A DNA stretch of 17,809 bases from JALUZX01 sp964561605 (GTDB lineage: Bacteria > Planctomycetota > UBA1135 > JALUZX01). Below the pieces are notes generated by a model. That model was not told where the DNA came from. It saw nothing but the letters and a program-made list of their open reading frames with translations, and did no database searches. The stretch spans positions 1 through 17,809 of the forward strand of contig CAZLQD010000033.1 of assembly GCA_964561605.1 (NCBI GenBank), in the 5' to 3' direction. Shown here one piece after another: positions 8,166 through 16,307 of the stretch. Position numbers and translations under genes: made by a program. Each line of letters begins with the position of its first letter. Within the stretch, counting starts at the first letter, position 1.

Positions 8166-9752
8166 ATGAAGAACCTGGTTTTCTGGCTGGTCCTCATCCT
8201 GATCACGGGAGGGGCCGTGGCGGCCATCCTCGGTTTCACCGGGACGCCTCCACCCCCCGACAATCCAAGGGCCCACCTGCCCCTCAGGCCCGACCACGTG
8301 AACCACAGGGGCTTCTTCTCCGGGCCCATCAAGGATCCTCATGCCGTGACGCGGGCCTGCCTCGAGTGCCATCCCGACGCGGCCACCCAGATCATGGCCA
8401 CCTCCCACTGGACCTGGGAGTCGGACGAACTGATCCCCCCGGGGCACCACGAGATGGTCCGGGTGGGCAAGAGGAACCTCCTCAACAATTTCTGCATCAC
8501 CGTCATCGGCAACTGGCCGCGGTGCACATCCTGCCACATCGGCTACGGCTGGAAGGACATGTCCTTCGACTTCAAGAAGAAGGACAACGTGGATTGCCTG
8601 GTCTGCCACGACCACTCGGGAACCTACGTCAAGGATCCCAAGGGGGCGGGCTATCCGGCGGCGTCGGTGAACCTCCTGACCTGTGCGGAGTCGGTGGGGA
8701 TCCCCACGAGGCGCAATTGCGGGGCCTGCCATTTCCGGGGTGGAGGCGGAGACGCCGTGAAGCACGGCGACCTGGACAACTCCCTCATCCTTCCTTCGGT
8801 GAAGGTGGACGTCCACATGGGCAAGTTCGGCTTCGAATGCGTGGACTGCCACCGCACGAAGGATCACCAGATCCCGGGCTGCGCCATGTCGGTCACGCCC
8901 TACAAGAAGCTCCGGGTGGAGTGTACCGACTGCCACGCCCCGCGTCCCCACGCCGACGAGAGGCTCAACGCCCACGTCACCACCGTGGCCTGCCAGACCT
9001 GCCACATCCCGTTCTTCGCCGTGGACGATCCCACCAAGATGACCTGGGACTGGAGCCAGGCCGGGAAGAGCGCCGCCGAGCTCAAGCGGGACAACCCGGA
9101 GCTCTTCCGGAGGGTCATGGAGCACTGGAAGCCCTCCGAGGAGGTGAAGAAGCTCCCCCCGGCGGAACGGGAGAAGAAAGCCCTGGAATTCTTCATGGAC
9201 TACCTGACGGAGAACCACCTCTACTTGAAGATCAAGGGCCTCTTCACCCTGGCCAAGATGGTGGTCCCCGAGTACTACTGGTACAACGGAAAGGCCTATC
9301 GTTACCTCATGGGGGACAAGATCGATCCCTCCAAGCACGTGGTCCTGGCCAGGCCGATCGGGAGCATCCGTGATCCAAAGGCCAAGATCTACCCCTTCAA
9401 GGTGCACCGGGCCGTCCAGCCCTACGACAAGAAATACAATTACCTCCTCTATCCCAAGCTCTACGGGGAAGGGGGGTTCTGGAGCGACTTCGACTGGGAC
9501 AAGGCCTTCCGGCTGGGGGCGAAGGCCTCGGGTCTCAAGTACAGCGGAGAGTACGGGTGGGTCCACACCGACATGTGGTGGCCCATCGACCACATGGTGG
9601 CCCAGAAGCAGGGCGCCCTCCAGTGCGTGGATTGCCACAGTCCCAAGGGCCGCCTGGATTGGAAGGCCCTGGGTTACGATCACGACCCCGCATTTTCGGG
9701 GACCCGATATTTCATGGAGATGCCCCTGGGGTGCAAGGACGGCGGGAAATGA
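8166..9752 (+). CDS. Octahaem c-type cytochrome, tetrathionate reductase (OTR)-like family
   Basis: The 528-residue protein begins with a hydrophobic export segment (residues 4-23). It contains exactly eight CxxCH haem sites, at Cys65, 120, 144, 185, 225, 253, 276 and 487. The spacing is distinctive: seven sites fall in the first 280 residues, then about 200 residues rich in aromatic and charged residues precede the last haem. This architecture, with segments such as NNFCITVIGNWPRCTSCHIG and DCLVCHDHSGTY, matches the octahaem tetrathionate reductase family known from Shewanella. That enzyme reduces tetrathionate, and also nitrite and hydroxylamine in vitro, at a haem with a lysine distal ligand. 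Several lysines lie between and after haems 2 and 3, but I cannot say which is the ligand. The stop codon overlaps the next start by four bases. The physiological substrate and direction are unknown. Confidence 0.9.
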   Translation: MKNLVFWLVLILITGGAVAAILGFTGTPPPPDNPRAHLPLRPDHVNHRGFFSGPIKDPHAVTRACLECHPDAATQIMATSHWTWESDELIPPGHHEMVRVGKRNLLNNFCITVIGNWPRCTSCHIGYGWKDMSFDFKKKDNVDCLVCHDHSGTYVKDPKGAGYPAASVNLLTCAESVGIPTRRNCGACHFRGGGGDAVKHGDLDNSLILPSVKVDVHMGKFGFECVDCHRTKDHQIPGCAMSVTPYKKLRVECTDCHAPRPHADERLNAHVTTVACQTCHIPFFAVDDPTKMTWDWSQAGKSAAELKRDNPELFRRVMEHWKPSEEVKKLPPAEREKKALEFFMDYLTENHLYLKIKGLFTLAKMVVPEYYWYNGKAYRYLMGDKIDPSKHVVLARPIGSIRDPKAKIYPFKVHRAVQPYDKKYNYLLYPKLYGEGGFWSDFDWDKAFRLGAKASGLKYSGEYGWVHTDMWWPIDHMVAQKQGALQCVDCHSPKGRLDWKALGYDHDPAFSGTRYFMEMPLGCKDGGK

Positions 9753-11794
9753 AGAAGACGATCGTTCTCTTGTTCCTGGGCGCCCTCCCGGCCGTCCCGG
9801 CGGGACTGCCCGCCCAGGATGGCTCCATGCATCCCCCGGTCCGTCTTCTGGACGGCGCGGGGAGGAGCGTCCTGGAGTCGGGCGGGCCCGTCTCGGCGGT
9901 GCGGACCTGCGGCGCCTGCCACGAGGCGGATTTCATCCAGACCCACAGCTACCACGTCTGCGTGGGCCTCAGGGAGTTCGTCTCCCCGGGAAAGGTCCCG
10001 GGGGGACGCCCCTGGGACACGAGCCCAGGCGTTTTCGGCCGGTGGGATCCTCTCTTCTACCGTTACCTGACTCCCAAGGGGGACCCCAAGCTGGACATGG
10101 GGACGGCCGACTGGGTTCGGATCCTGGGTTGGCGGCACGCCGGGTACGGTCCCGCGGCTCTCTCCAGGGACCTGAAGCCCCTGGAGAGTCTCAAGGGGGG
10201 CGGTGAGTGGAACCCCGAGACCTGGGTCCTGGACCCGGAGACGGGAAAGCCCAGGCCGTGGGACTGGAAGAAGTCGGGAACGGAGGACATGGACTGCTTC
10301 CTCTGCCACCTCCCCGTCCCGGATACCACCGCCCGGAAGGCCGAACTCCGTGCGGGGAGGTTCCGGTGGGGGGATACGGCCACCCTGGCCTCGACGGGAC
10401 TCGTGGAGAAGAAGCAGGGCCGGTGGGTCTGGAAGAAAGGGGCCTTCCTCCCGGGCGGGATGGTGGGGCGGCGGTTCCTGCCGGTGAGCCGCCCGACCTG
10501 CACGAATTGCGGCGCCTGCCACGGAAAGGTCCACCGGGGCCGGGATCCCCTGGTGCTGAAATGTGATCTCGACAGCGAGTATATGACGGAAACGACGGGC
10601 CAGGTCTGTTCGGGCCAGAAGATCGGCGCCTCGGGGTTGAACCTGAAAGGCAAGTACAGGCTTCTCCGTCCCTGGGACATCCACGCCGAGAGGGCCGTCG
10701 AGTGCGTCCACTGCCATTCGGCCTTGAACCACCCGGGCCTCTACAAGGAGCGGAACAAGACCCGGCCGTCCTACCTGTCCTTCGACCCGCGGCTCATGGA
10801 CCTGGGGCCCTACCTGAAGCGTCCCAACCACCACTTCGCCAAGGGCCACGCCGCCCAATACCCGGGAAACGCCCTGCTCCGGGGCTCCATGAGGACTTGC
10901 CGGGATTGCCACGAATTCGGGAGGACCCACCAGTGGCTTCCCTACGCGGACCGGCACGCCGAGAAACTCCGGTGCGAAGCCTGCCACGTACCCCACATGT
11001 ACGCCCCGGCCAGGCGGGTCACGGACTGGACCGTCCTCTCTCCCCAAGGGAAACCCAGGGTGGAGAGGCGGGGGGTCGAAGGGCCCGCCTGCGACCTTCG
11101 ATCCCTGATCACAGGCTTCGACCCGGTGCTCCTTCCGGGAAGGCTGGATGGTTCGGGCAAGGCCAAGATCACTCCCTACAACCTTCTCACCTCCTTCTAC
11201 TGGGTGGAGGGCGATCCTCCCAGGCCGGTGCGCCTCTTCGACCTGAAGAAGGCCTTCTTCCAGGGCAAGGGATATCACCCGGACATCCTGGCCGCCCTGG
11301 ACACCGACAAGGACGGCAGGATCGAGCCTGGGGAACTCCGGTTGGACACGCGGGCCAAGGTGGAGGCCGTGAAGAAGAGGCTCCTGGCCGTGGGAGTCGA
11401 GAATCCGAGGATCCGGGGGGAGATCCAGCCCTACTCCATCCACCACGACGTGGCCGGCGTAGGGTGGTCCGTGAAGGATTGCCGGGAGTGTCATGACAAG
11501 GAATCACGGCTGGCCGGGACTTTCCTCCTGGCCGATTTCGCCCCGGGAGGGGTGAAGCCCGTCCCCGTAGGGGACTCCTTCACGAAGATCGATCCGTCCT
11601 GGGTCCGCCTGGACGGGGGGAAGGTCGTCCTGGAACGTTCTCCCAAGGACATGGGTCTCTTCGTCCTGGGCCACGACAGGATCGACTGGATCGACAAGTT
11701 GGGCGTTCTCTTGTTCGTCCTGACCCTGGCCGGGGTCTTTCTCCACGGCGGGGGCAGGATCCTGGCCTCCCTTGCGAGGAAGAGGAGGGGATGA
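9749..11794 (+). CDS. Heptahaem c-type cytochrome with EF-hand-like loop and C-terminal anchor
   Basis: The 681-residue protein has a signal peptide (MKKTIVLLFLGALPAVPAGLPA) and seven CxxCH sites, at Cys54, 183, 254, 319, 384, 409 and 578. The third sits in CTNCGACH, where an extra cysteine (Cys251) creates overlapping CxxC pairs. Between haems 6 and 7, LDTDKDGRIEPGEL (Asp518, Asp520, Asp522, Glu529) fits an EF-hand-type calcium loop. A single hydrophobic helix at about 651-669 followed by a basic end (ASLARKRRG) suggests anchoring to the membrane with the haems in the periplasm. Overlapping start and stop codons on both sides (with the octahaem gene and with the cytochrome b gene) imply coordinated translation. 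The likely role is an electron relay between the membrane cytochrome b and the octahaem protein (inference). I do not recognise a characterised homologue. Confidence 0.85.
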   Translation: MKKTIVLLFLGALPAVPAGLPAQDGSMHPPVRLLDGAGRSVLESGGPVSAVRTCGACHEADFIQTHSYHVCVGLREFVSPGKVPGGRPWDTSPGVFGRWDPLFYRYLTPKGDPKLDMGTADWVRILGWRHAGYGPAALSRDLKPLESLKGGGEWNPETWVLDPETGKPRPWDWKKSGTEDMDCFLCHLPVPDTTARKAELRAGRFRWGDTATLASTGLVEKKQGRWVWKKGAFLPGGMVGRRFLPVSRPTCTNCGACHGKVHRGRDPLVLKCDLDSEYMTETTGQVCSGQKIGASGLNLKGKYRLLRPWDIHAERAVECVHCHSALNHPGLYKERNKTRPSYLSFDPRLMDLGPYLKRPNHHFAKGHAAQYPGNALLRGSMRTCRDCHEFGRTHQWLPYADRHAEKLRCEACHVPHMYAPARRVTDWTVLSPQGKPRVERRGVEGPACDLRSLITGFDPVLLPGRLDGSGKAKITPYNLLTSFYWVEGDPPRPVRLFDLKKAFFQGKGYHPDILAALDTDKDGRIEPGELRLDTRAKVEAVKKRLLAVGVENPRIRGEIQPYSIHHDVAGVGWSVKDCRECHDKESRLAGTFLLADFAPGGVKPVPVGDSFTKIDPSWVRLDGGKVVLERSPKDMGLFVLGHDRIDWIDKLGVLLFVLTLAGVFLHGGGRILASLARKRRG

Positions 11795-12447
11795 TGGCGG
11801 GAAAACGTGTCTACATGTATACGGGCTGCGAGAGGATCTGGCACTGGGTCCAGGCCCTGGCCATCCTCTTCCTCCTGGCGACGGGGTTGGAGATCCACGC
11901 CCCCGGGAGCTTCAGCCTCTTCGGATACAAGGACGCCGTCTGGATCCACATCGTCCTGGGGTTCTTCCTCGTGGCCGACGCCTTCCTCGGCCTCTTCTAC
12001 CACCTGGCCTCCGGCGAGATCCGCCAGTATCTCCCCGAGCCGACGGGTTTCCTCAACCTCGCGGTGAAACAGGCCCGCTATTACATGGTCGGGATCTTCC
12101 GGGGAGAGCCCCATCCCCTGGAGAAGACCCCCCAGTCCAAGCTCAACCCTCTGCAACGGGTGACCTACCTGGCCATCCTGAACATCCTCCTCCCCCTCCA
12201 GGTGGTGACGGGCGTGCTCATCTGGGGGGCGAAGCAGTTTTCCTTCTTGCGGGATGCCCTGGGCGGGCTTGGGGTGCTGGTTCCGATCCACGCCCTTGGG
12301 GCCTGGTTTTTCGGCGCCTTCGTGGTGATGCACATCTACCTCACCACGACGGGCAAGACCCCCCTGGAGAACATCAAGGCCATGATCACAGGGTGGGAAG
12401 AGGTGGAGGAACACGGGGCGGAATCGACAGGAGAAGAATCTTCCTGA
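11791..12447 (+). CDS. Cytochrome b561-type membrane subunit
   Basis: The 218-residue protein has four predicted membrane helices, at about 18-36, 50-72, 124-146 and 160-184. Histidines are well placed for b-type haems: His18, His36, His53, His71, His167 and His181. This pattern, with ERIWHWVQALAILFLLATG at the N-terminus and VPIHALGAWFFGAFVVMHIY near the end, fits the PF01292 family of cytochrome b subunits of hydrogenases, thiosulfate reductases and formate dehydrogenases. It probably exchanges electrons between quinone and the periplasmic haem proteins. It starts inside the stop codon of the heptahaem gene. An alternative ATG lies one codon downstream and would not change the reading. The acidic C-terminal tail (EEVEEHGAESTGEESS) is unremarkable. 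Confidence 0.88.
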   Translation: MMAGKRVYMYTGCERIWHWVQALAILFLLATGLEIHAPGSFSLFGYKDAVWIHIVLGFFLVADAFLGLFYHLASGEIRQYLPEPTGFLNLAVKQARYYMVGIFRGEPHPLEKTPQSKLNPLQRVTYLAILNILLPLQVVTGVLIWGAKQFSFLRDALGGLGVLVPIHALGAWFFGAFVVMHIYLTTTGKTPLENIKAMITGWEEVEEHGAESTGEESS

Positions 12448-12462
12448 GGGAGTCGTGGTGTC

Positions 12463-12990
12463 ATGAGAAGCAAGGTGCCGAGCAGTGTTTCCTGGAATCC
12501 CTACCTGGGGGGCGTCGTCCTGGGAACGGTCCTCTTCCTCTCCTTCGTCCTCACCGGGTCGGGCCTGGGGGCGTCGGGCGGGTTCTACAGGGTCGTGGCC
12601 TGGGCGACGGACCTGGTGGCTCCCCACCACGTGGACGTGACCCCCGACTTCGCCAAGATCGCCGGAGGACACAAGAACCCCCTGGACAACCGGATGTTCT
12701 GGATGGTCATCGGCGTGGGACTGGGGGGGTTCCTCTCCGGGCTCCTGGGGGGAAGGGTCAAGGCGGAGACCCAGAAGGGCCCCAGGGTGAAGCACGACTG
12801 GACCCGATGGATCTTCGCCCTCGTCGGAGGGGCGGTCTCGGGATTCGGGGCAAGGATGGCCCGAGGGTGCACCTCGGGCCAGGGGTTGTCGGGAGGGGCC
12901 ACCCTGGCCGTCGGGTCCTGGCTCTTCCTCATGGGGGTCTTCGCCGGGGGATTCCTCCTGGCCCGGCCCGTCCGGAAACTTTGGACCTGA
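12463..12990 (+). CDS. YeeE/YedE family membrane protein, half-size, first copy
   Basis: The 175-residue protein has three or four hydrophobic segments and the family signature GARMARGCTSGQGLSGG, with Cys136 at the position conserved in YeeE/YedE (PF04143). The characterised relative TsuA/YeeE is a thiosulfate uptake channel about twice this length, in which conserved cysteines pass the substrate along. Here the fold appears split into two genes, and this one would be the first half. A periplasmic or loop segment at about 50-75 (HHVDVTPDFAKIAGGHKNPL) separates the first helix from the rest. It follows the cytochrome b gene by 15 bases and precedes the second half by 11 bases, so co-expression is very likely. 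The substrate could be thiosulfate or another sulfur species; this is inferred from family and context. Confidence 0.85.
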   Translation: MRSKVPSSVSWNPYLGGVVLGTVLFLSFVLTGSGLGASGGFYRVVAWATDLVAPHHVDVTPDFAKIAGGHKNPLDNRMFWMVIGVGLGGFLSGLLGGRVKAETQKGPRVKHDWTRWIFALVGGAVSGFGARMARGCTSGQGLSGGATLAVGSWLFLMGVFAGGFLLARPVRKLWT

Positions 12991-13001
12991 GGGGGGGCGT
13001 C

Positions 13002-13586
13002 ATGAGCATCGGAGCGATCCTTCTCAACCTTCTCATCGGAGCCGCTTTCGGCTTCACCCTGGAGCGATCCGGTTTCGGGGATTCACGGCGGCTGGCCGCC
13101 CAGTTCTACCTCTATGAGCAGACCGTGCTCAAGGTCATGTTCACCGCAATCGTGTGGTGCATGCTCCTTCTCTTCTGGTCCACCGCCATGGGTTGGATCC
13201 AGCTCGAGAAGATCTTCATCGACCCGACCTTCATCTGGTCGGCCATCCTGGGAGGGGTCATCCTGGGAGCCGGTTTCATGATCGGCGGATATTGTCCAGG
13301 GACGTCCATGGTCGCCTCGGCCACGGGGAAGGTGGACGGGATGTTCTTCATGGGCGGGATCATGGCGGGGATCTTCGTCTTCGCCGAGACGGAGCCCTAC
13401 TTCCAGACCTTCTACAACCACGCCGGCGCCAAGGGGCGCTACACCCTCTTCGACTGGCTCGGCGTGGACCCGGGCTGGGTGGCCCTGGCAGTGGTGATCA
13501 TGGCCTTGGGGATGTTCTGGGGGGCCGAGAAGCTGGAGGGGATCTTCCCCGGTCCTTACGGGAAGCAGGAAGGAGGTGCGTCGTGA
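13002..13586 (+). CDS. YeeE/YedE family membrane protein, half-size, second copy
   Basis: The 194-residue protein is a YeeE/YedE half. It begins with the usual LLNLLIGAAFGFTLERSGFG helix and carries the motif GGYCPGTSMVASATGKVDG, with Cys98 at the conserved position. About five hydrophobic segments are visible. Together with the preceding gene it would rebuild the two-fold arrangement of full-length TsuA-like proteins, one conserved cysteine from each half. Between the fourth and fifth helices lies a longer loop (ETEPYFQTFYNHAGAKGRYTL). The gene ends in a four-base overlap with the rhodanese-like gene, the kind of coupling expected for a transporter and its sulfur-handling partner. Full-length YeeE is often paired with a TusA-like protein, and none is present here. 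Confidence 0.87.
   Translation: MSIGAILLNLLIGAAFGFTLERSGFGDSRRLAAQFYLYEQTVLKVMFTAIVWCMLLLFWSTAMGWIQLEKIFIDPTFIWSAILGGVILGAGFMIGGYCPGTSMVASATGKVDGMFFMGGIMAGIFVFAETEPYFQTFYNHAGAKGRYTLFDWLGVDPGWVALAVVIMALGMFWGAEKLEGIFPGPYGKQEGGAS
13570..13576 (+). promoter_or_regulatory. Shine-Dalgarno deciding a GTG start
   Basis: AAGGAGG lies six bases before the GTG at 13583, inside the end of the second YeeE/YedE gene. It fixes the start of the rhodanese-like gene at the point where a signal-peptide-like sequence begins. Confidence 0.75.
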
Positions 13587-14230
13587 GCGCCGCCAAGAAA
13601 GCGGGGGCCCTGGTTCTCCTCGCCATGGGCGCGGGCCTGGCGGCCGTGGGGCAGCCCACGCCGGAGAGGCGCCTGAAGTGGCTGAAGCCCGAGATCGACA
13701 AGGCCCTCGGGGAGCGTTCCGTCCAGATCGATCCGGGAGAGCTCATGGACCTGCGGTACAACCGGGGGTTGCGGCTCTACATGTTCGACGTCCGTCCCGA
13801 GGCGGAATACAACGTCTTCCACCTCTGGGGGGCCGACCACCTGCCTTGGGAGAAGATCACCCCCGCTTTCGTCAAGCGATTCGACGAGGCCGCCGTGAAG
13901 GTGGTCATGTCGGACGACGAGGCCGCCGCAACCAAGGCCTGGATCCGGCTCAGGGCCTGCGGGATGCTGAACGTCTACATCCTGGCGGGAGGGGTCAACC
14001 TCTGGCTCGATATCTACAAGGACCACAAGTGGGACGCTCCCGTGCCCGTTCCTCCCGTGCCCTCCGACACCTTCCGGCACTGGGGGGATTTCAAGCTCGC
14101 CCTTTGTTCCTGCTACCGGAGGTACTATGATTTCGCCAGGCCGAATCCCCACCACGTGAAGCCCCGGAAGTACGAGAAGAAAGTGAAGATCAAGGTGGTG
14201 GAACCTCCCAAGGGAGGGTGCGGGGCCTGA
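13583..14230 (+). CDS. Exported rhodanese-like protein lacking the catalytic cysteine
   Basis: The 215-residue protein has a signal-peptide-like start (SAAKKAGALVLLAMGAGLAAVG) and one rhodanese-like domain at about 45-150. The first family motif is LYMFDVRPEAEYNVFHLWGA, and the end of the fold is NVYILAGGVNLWLD. In the active-site loop VVMSDDEAAATKAW, Ser110 occupies the catalytic Cys position: the 17-residue distance from it to the following Gly127 matches catalytic rhodaneses such as GlpE. Persulfide transfer at this site is therefore unlikely. Other cysteines are Cys126, a Cys175-Ser-Cys177 pair, and Cys213 in the C-terminal GGCGA. That tail resembles the GGCGG tail on which SoxY carries sulfur intermediates. 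A sulfur-carrier or binding role for the YeeE/YedE and cytochrome neighbours is my inference. An uncleaved N-terminus is possible. Confidence 0.82.
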   Translation: MSAAKKAGALVLLAMGAGLAAVGQPTPERRLKWLKPEIDKALGERSVQIDPGELMDLRYNRGLRLYMFDVRPEAEYNVFHLWGADHLPWEKITPAFVKRFDEAAVKVVMSDDEAAATKAWIRLRACGMLNVYILAGGVNLWLDIYKDHKWDAPVPVPPVPSDTFRHWGDFKLALCSCYRRYYDFARPNPHHVKPRKYEKKVKIKVVEPPKGGCGA

Positions 14231-14259
14231 ACCGCGGAACTCTCCGCCGCGCCTTTGGT

Positions 14260-14298
14260 GCAGGGGGGCCTTTCCCGCAGCGCGGGAAGGGCCCCTGC
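14260..14298. terminator. Strong hairpin between convergent operons
   Basis: The arms GCAGGGG..CC..TCCCGC and GCGGGAAGGGCCCCTGC pair with small bulges around a three-base loop (AGC). It lies 30 bases after the rhodanese-like stop and eight bases past the end of the convergent carbamate kinase gene, so it can serve both. No extended T tract is present on either strand. Confidence 0.6.
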
Positions 14299-14305
14299 CG
14301 CAGGA

Positions 14306-15265
14306 TCAATATCCTCCCACGAAATGCGTGCCCGCCCGGCCCTCCAGGGCCTCGTCCAGCTTCTCCGGGCTCGTGATGAGGCCCCGCTTCCCTCCCGAGG
14401 AGAGGAAGTGGAGGATGGCCCGGACCTTGGGACCCATGGAACCCTGGGCGAAGTGGCCTTCCCGGGCGTAGCCCTCCATCTCCCCGATGGTGACGGCTCC
14501 CAGGGGGCGCTGGTCCGGTTTGCCCCAGTTCAGGTAGACGTTCGGGACGTCCGTCAGGATCACCAGGAGATCCGCGCCGACTTGCCCTCCCAGGACGGCG
14601 CTGGTCAGGTCCTTGTCGATGACCGCCTCCACTCCCTCCAGGGTCCCGTCCTGCCTGCGGAAGACCGGGACTCCTCCGCCGCCACAGGCGATGACGATGT
14701 GCCCCGCCCGGACGGAATCCCTGATGATCTTGTACTGGACCACCTCCTTCGGGGCCGGAGAGGGGACGACCCTCCTCCAGCCGCGGCCTGCGTCGTCCAT
14801 GATCTCCCAGCCCAGTTCCTGTTTGCGCTTTTCCGCCTCCTCCTTGGAGAGAAAGGGCCCGATGGGCTTCGTGGGGCTGGAGAAGGCCGGGTCGTCCCGG
14901 TCCACCACGACCTGGCTCACCACGGTGACCACCCGTTTTTCCCTCCTCGTCCGGGCGAGCTGGTTGAGGAGGGCCTGCTGGAGGATGTAGCCCAGGCTTC
15001 CCTCGGTCTGGGCCACCAGGACGTCCAGGGGCATGGGGGGGACCTGGGAGCCCGTGAGTTCCGTCATGAGGAGCAGGTTCCCCACCTGGGGGCCGTTCCC
15101 GTGGGTGATGACCAGGTCGTAGTCCCGGTCCACCAGGTGCATGAGCTTCTGGGAAATCCCTTCGGCGTTTTGCAGGTGCTGTTCGAACGTGCCCTTCTCG
15201 CCGGGGAGCATGAAAGCGTGGCCCCCCATGGCGACGACGGCGACAGGTTTTCCTTCTCTTTCCAA
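14306..15265 (-). CDS. arcC: Carbamate kinase
   Basis: The product (about 319 residues from the chosen start) is a carbamate kinase, transferring phosphate between carbamoyl phosphate and ADP. Family motifs are VVAMGGHAF near the N-terminus, THGNGPQVGNLL, ACGGGGVPV, AVIDKDLTSAVLG and AQGSMGPKVRAILHFL. The first motif has His where most family members have Asn (ALGGNAL). The start is uncertain. The TTG at 15265 has AGGAGG four bases upstream and gives an N-terminus of normal length. ATG codons at 15292 and 15304 would add 9 or 13 residues of unconserved leader. The gene is divergent from the ornithine carbamoyltransferase gene. That pairing suggests conversion of citrulline to ornithine and carbamoyl phosphate with ATP formation, but no arginine deiminase gene lies in the window. 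Confidence 0.9.
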   Translation of the reverse strand: MEREGKPVAVVAMGGHAFMLPGEKGTFEQHLQNAEGISQKLMHLVDRDYDLVITHGNGPQVGNLLLMTELTGSQVPPMPLDVLVAQTEGSLGYILQQALLNQLARTRREKRVVTVVSQVVVDRDDPAFSSPTKPIGPFLSKEEAEKRKQELGWEIMDDAGRGWRRVVPSPAPKEVVQYKIIRDSVRAGHIVIACGGGGVPVFRRQDGTLEGVEAVIDKDLTSAVLGGQVGADLLVILTDVPNVYLNWGKPDQRPLGAVTIGEMEGYAREGHFAQGSMGPKVRAILHFLSSGGKRGLITSPEKLDEALEGRAGTHFVGGY

Positions 15266-15269
15266 GGCG

Positions 15270-15275
15270 CCTCCT
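15270..15275 (-). promoter_or_regulatory. Shine-Dalgarno supporting a TTG start for carbamate kinase
   Basis: On the minus strand AGGAGG is followed after four bases by TTG at 15265, the same spacing as at the propeller-like gene (AAGGAGG then ATG at 1662). The two upstream in-frame ATGs have only a weak GGGGGA (for 15304) or nothing (for 15292). Confidence 0.5.
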
Positions 15276-15312
15276 CGGGTTCCGGGTTCCATCCTTGAAG
15301 CCATTGTAATCC

Positions 15313-15334
15313 CCCGGTTAGAACCGGGTTTTCT
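15313..15334 (+). promoter_or_regulatory. Short hairpin with T tract in the divergent leader
   Basis: CCCGGTT at 15313-15319 and AACCGGG at 15322-15328 form a perfect stem (six pairs with a TAGA loop), followed at once by TTTTCT and then seven A. It lies 38 bases upstream of the ornithine carbamoyltransferase start, in the gap between divergent operons. It could be a small terminator or attenuator on the plus strand, or an operator palindrome. It does not resemble the enterobacterial ARG box. No promoter hexamers could be assigned confidently in this gap. Confidence 0.35.
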
Positions 15335-15372
15335 AAAAAAACAGGCTCTCTTCCCCAAGGAGGGATCACAAC

Positions 15373-16296
<924 letters not shown>

Positions 16297-16307
16297 GAGG
16301 AGTCCCC

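Noticed and set aside
8070..9683. Long minus-strand open frame of 537 codons opposite the octahaem gene
   Set aside because: The plus strand encodes eight CxxCH motifs in order; the opposite frame is a GC-driven artefact.
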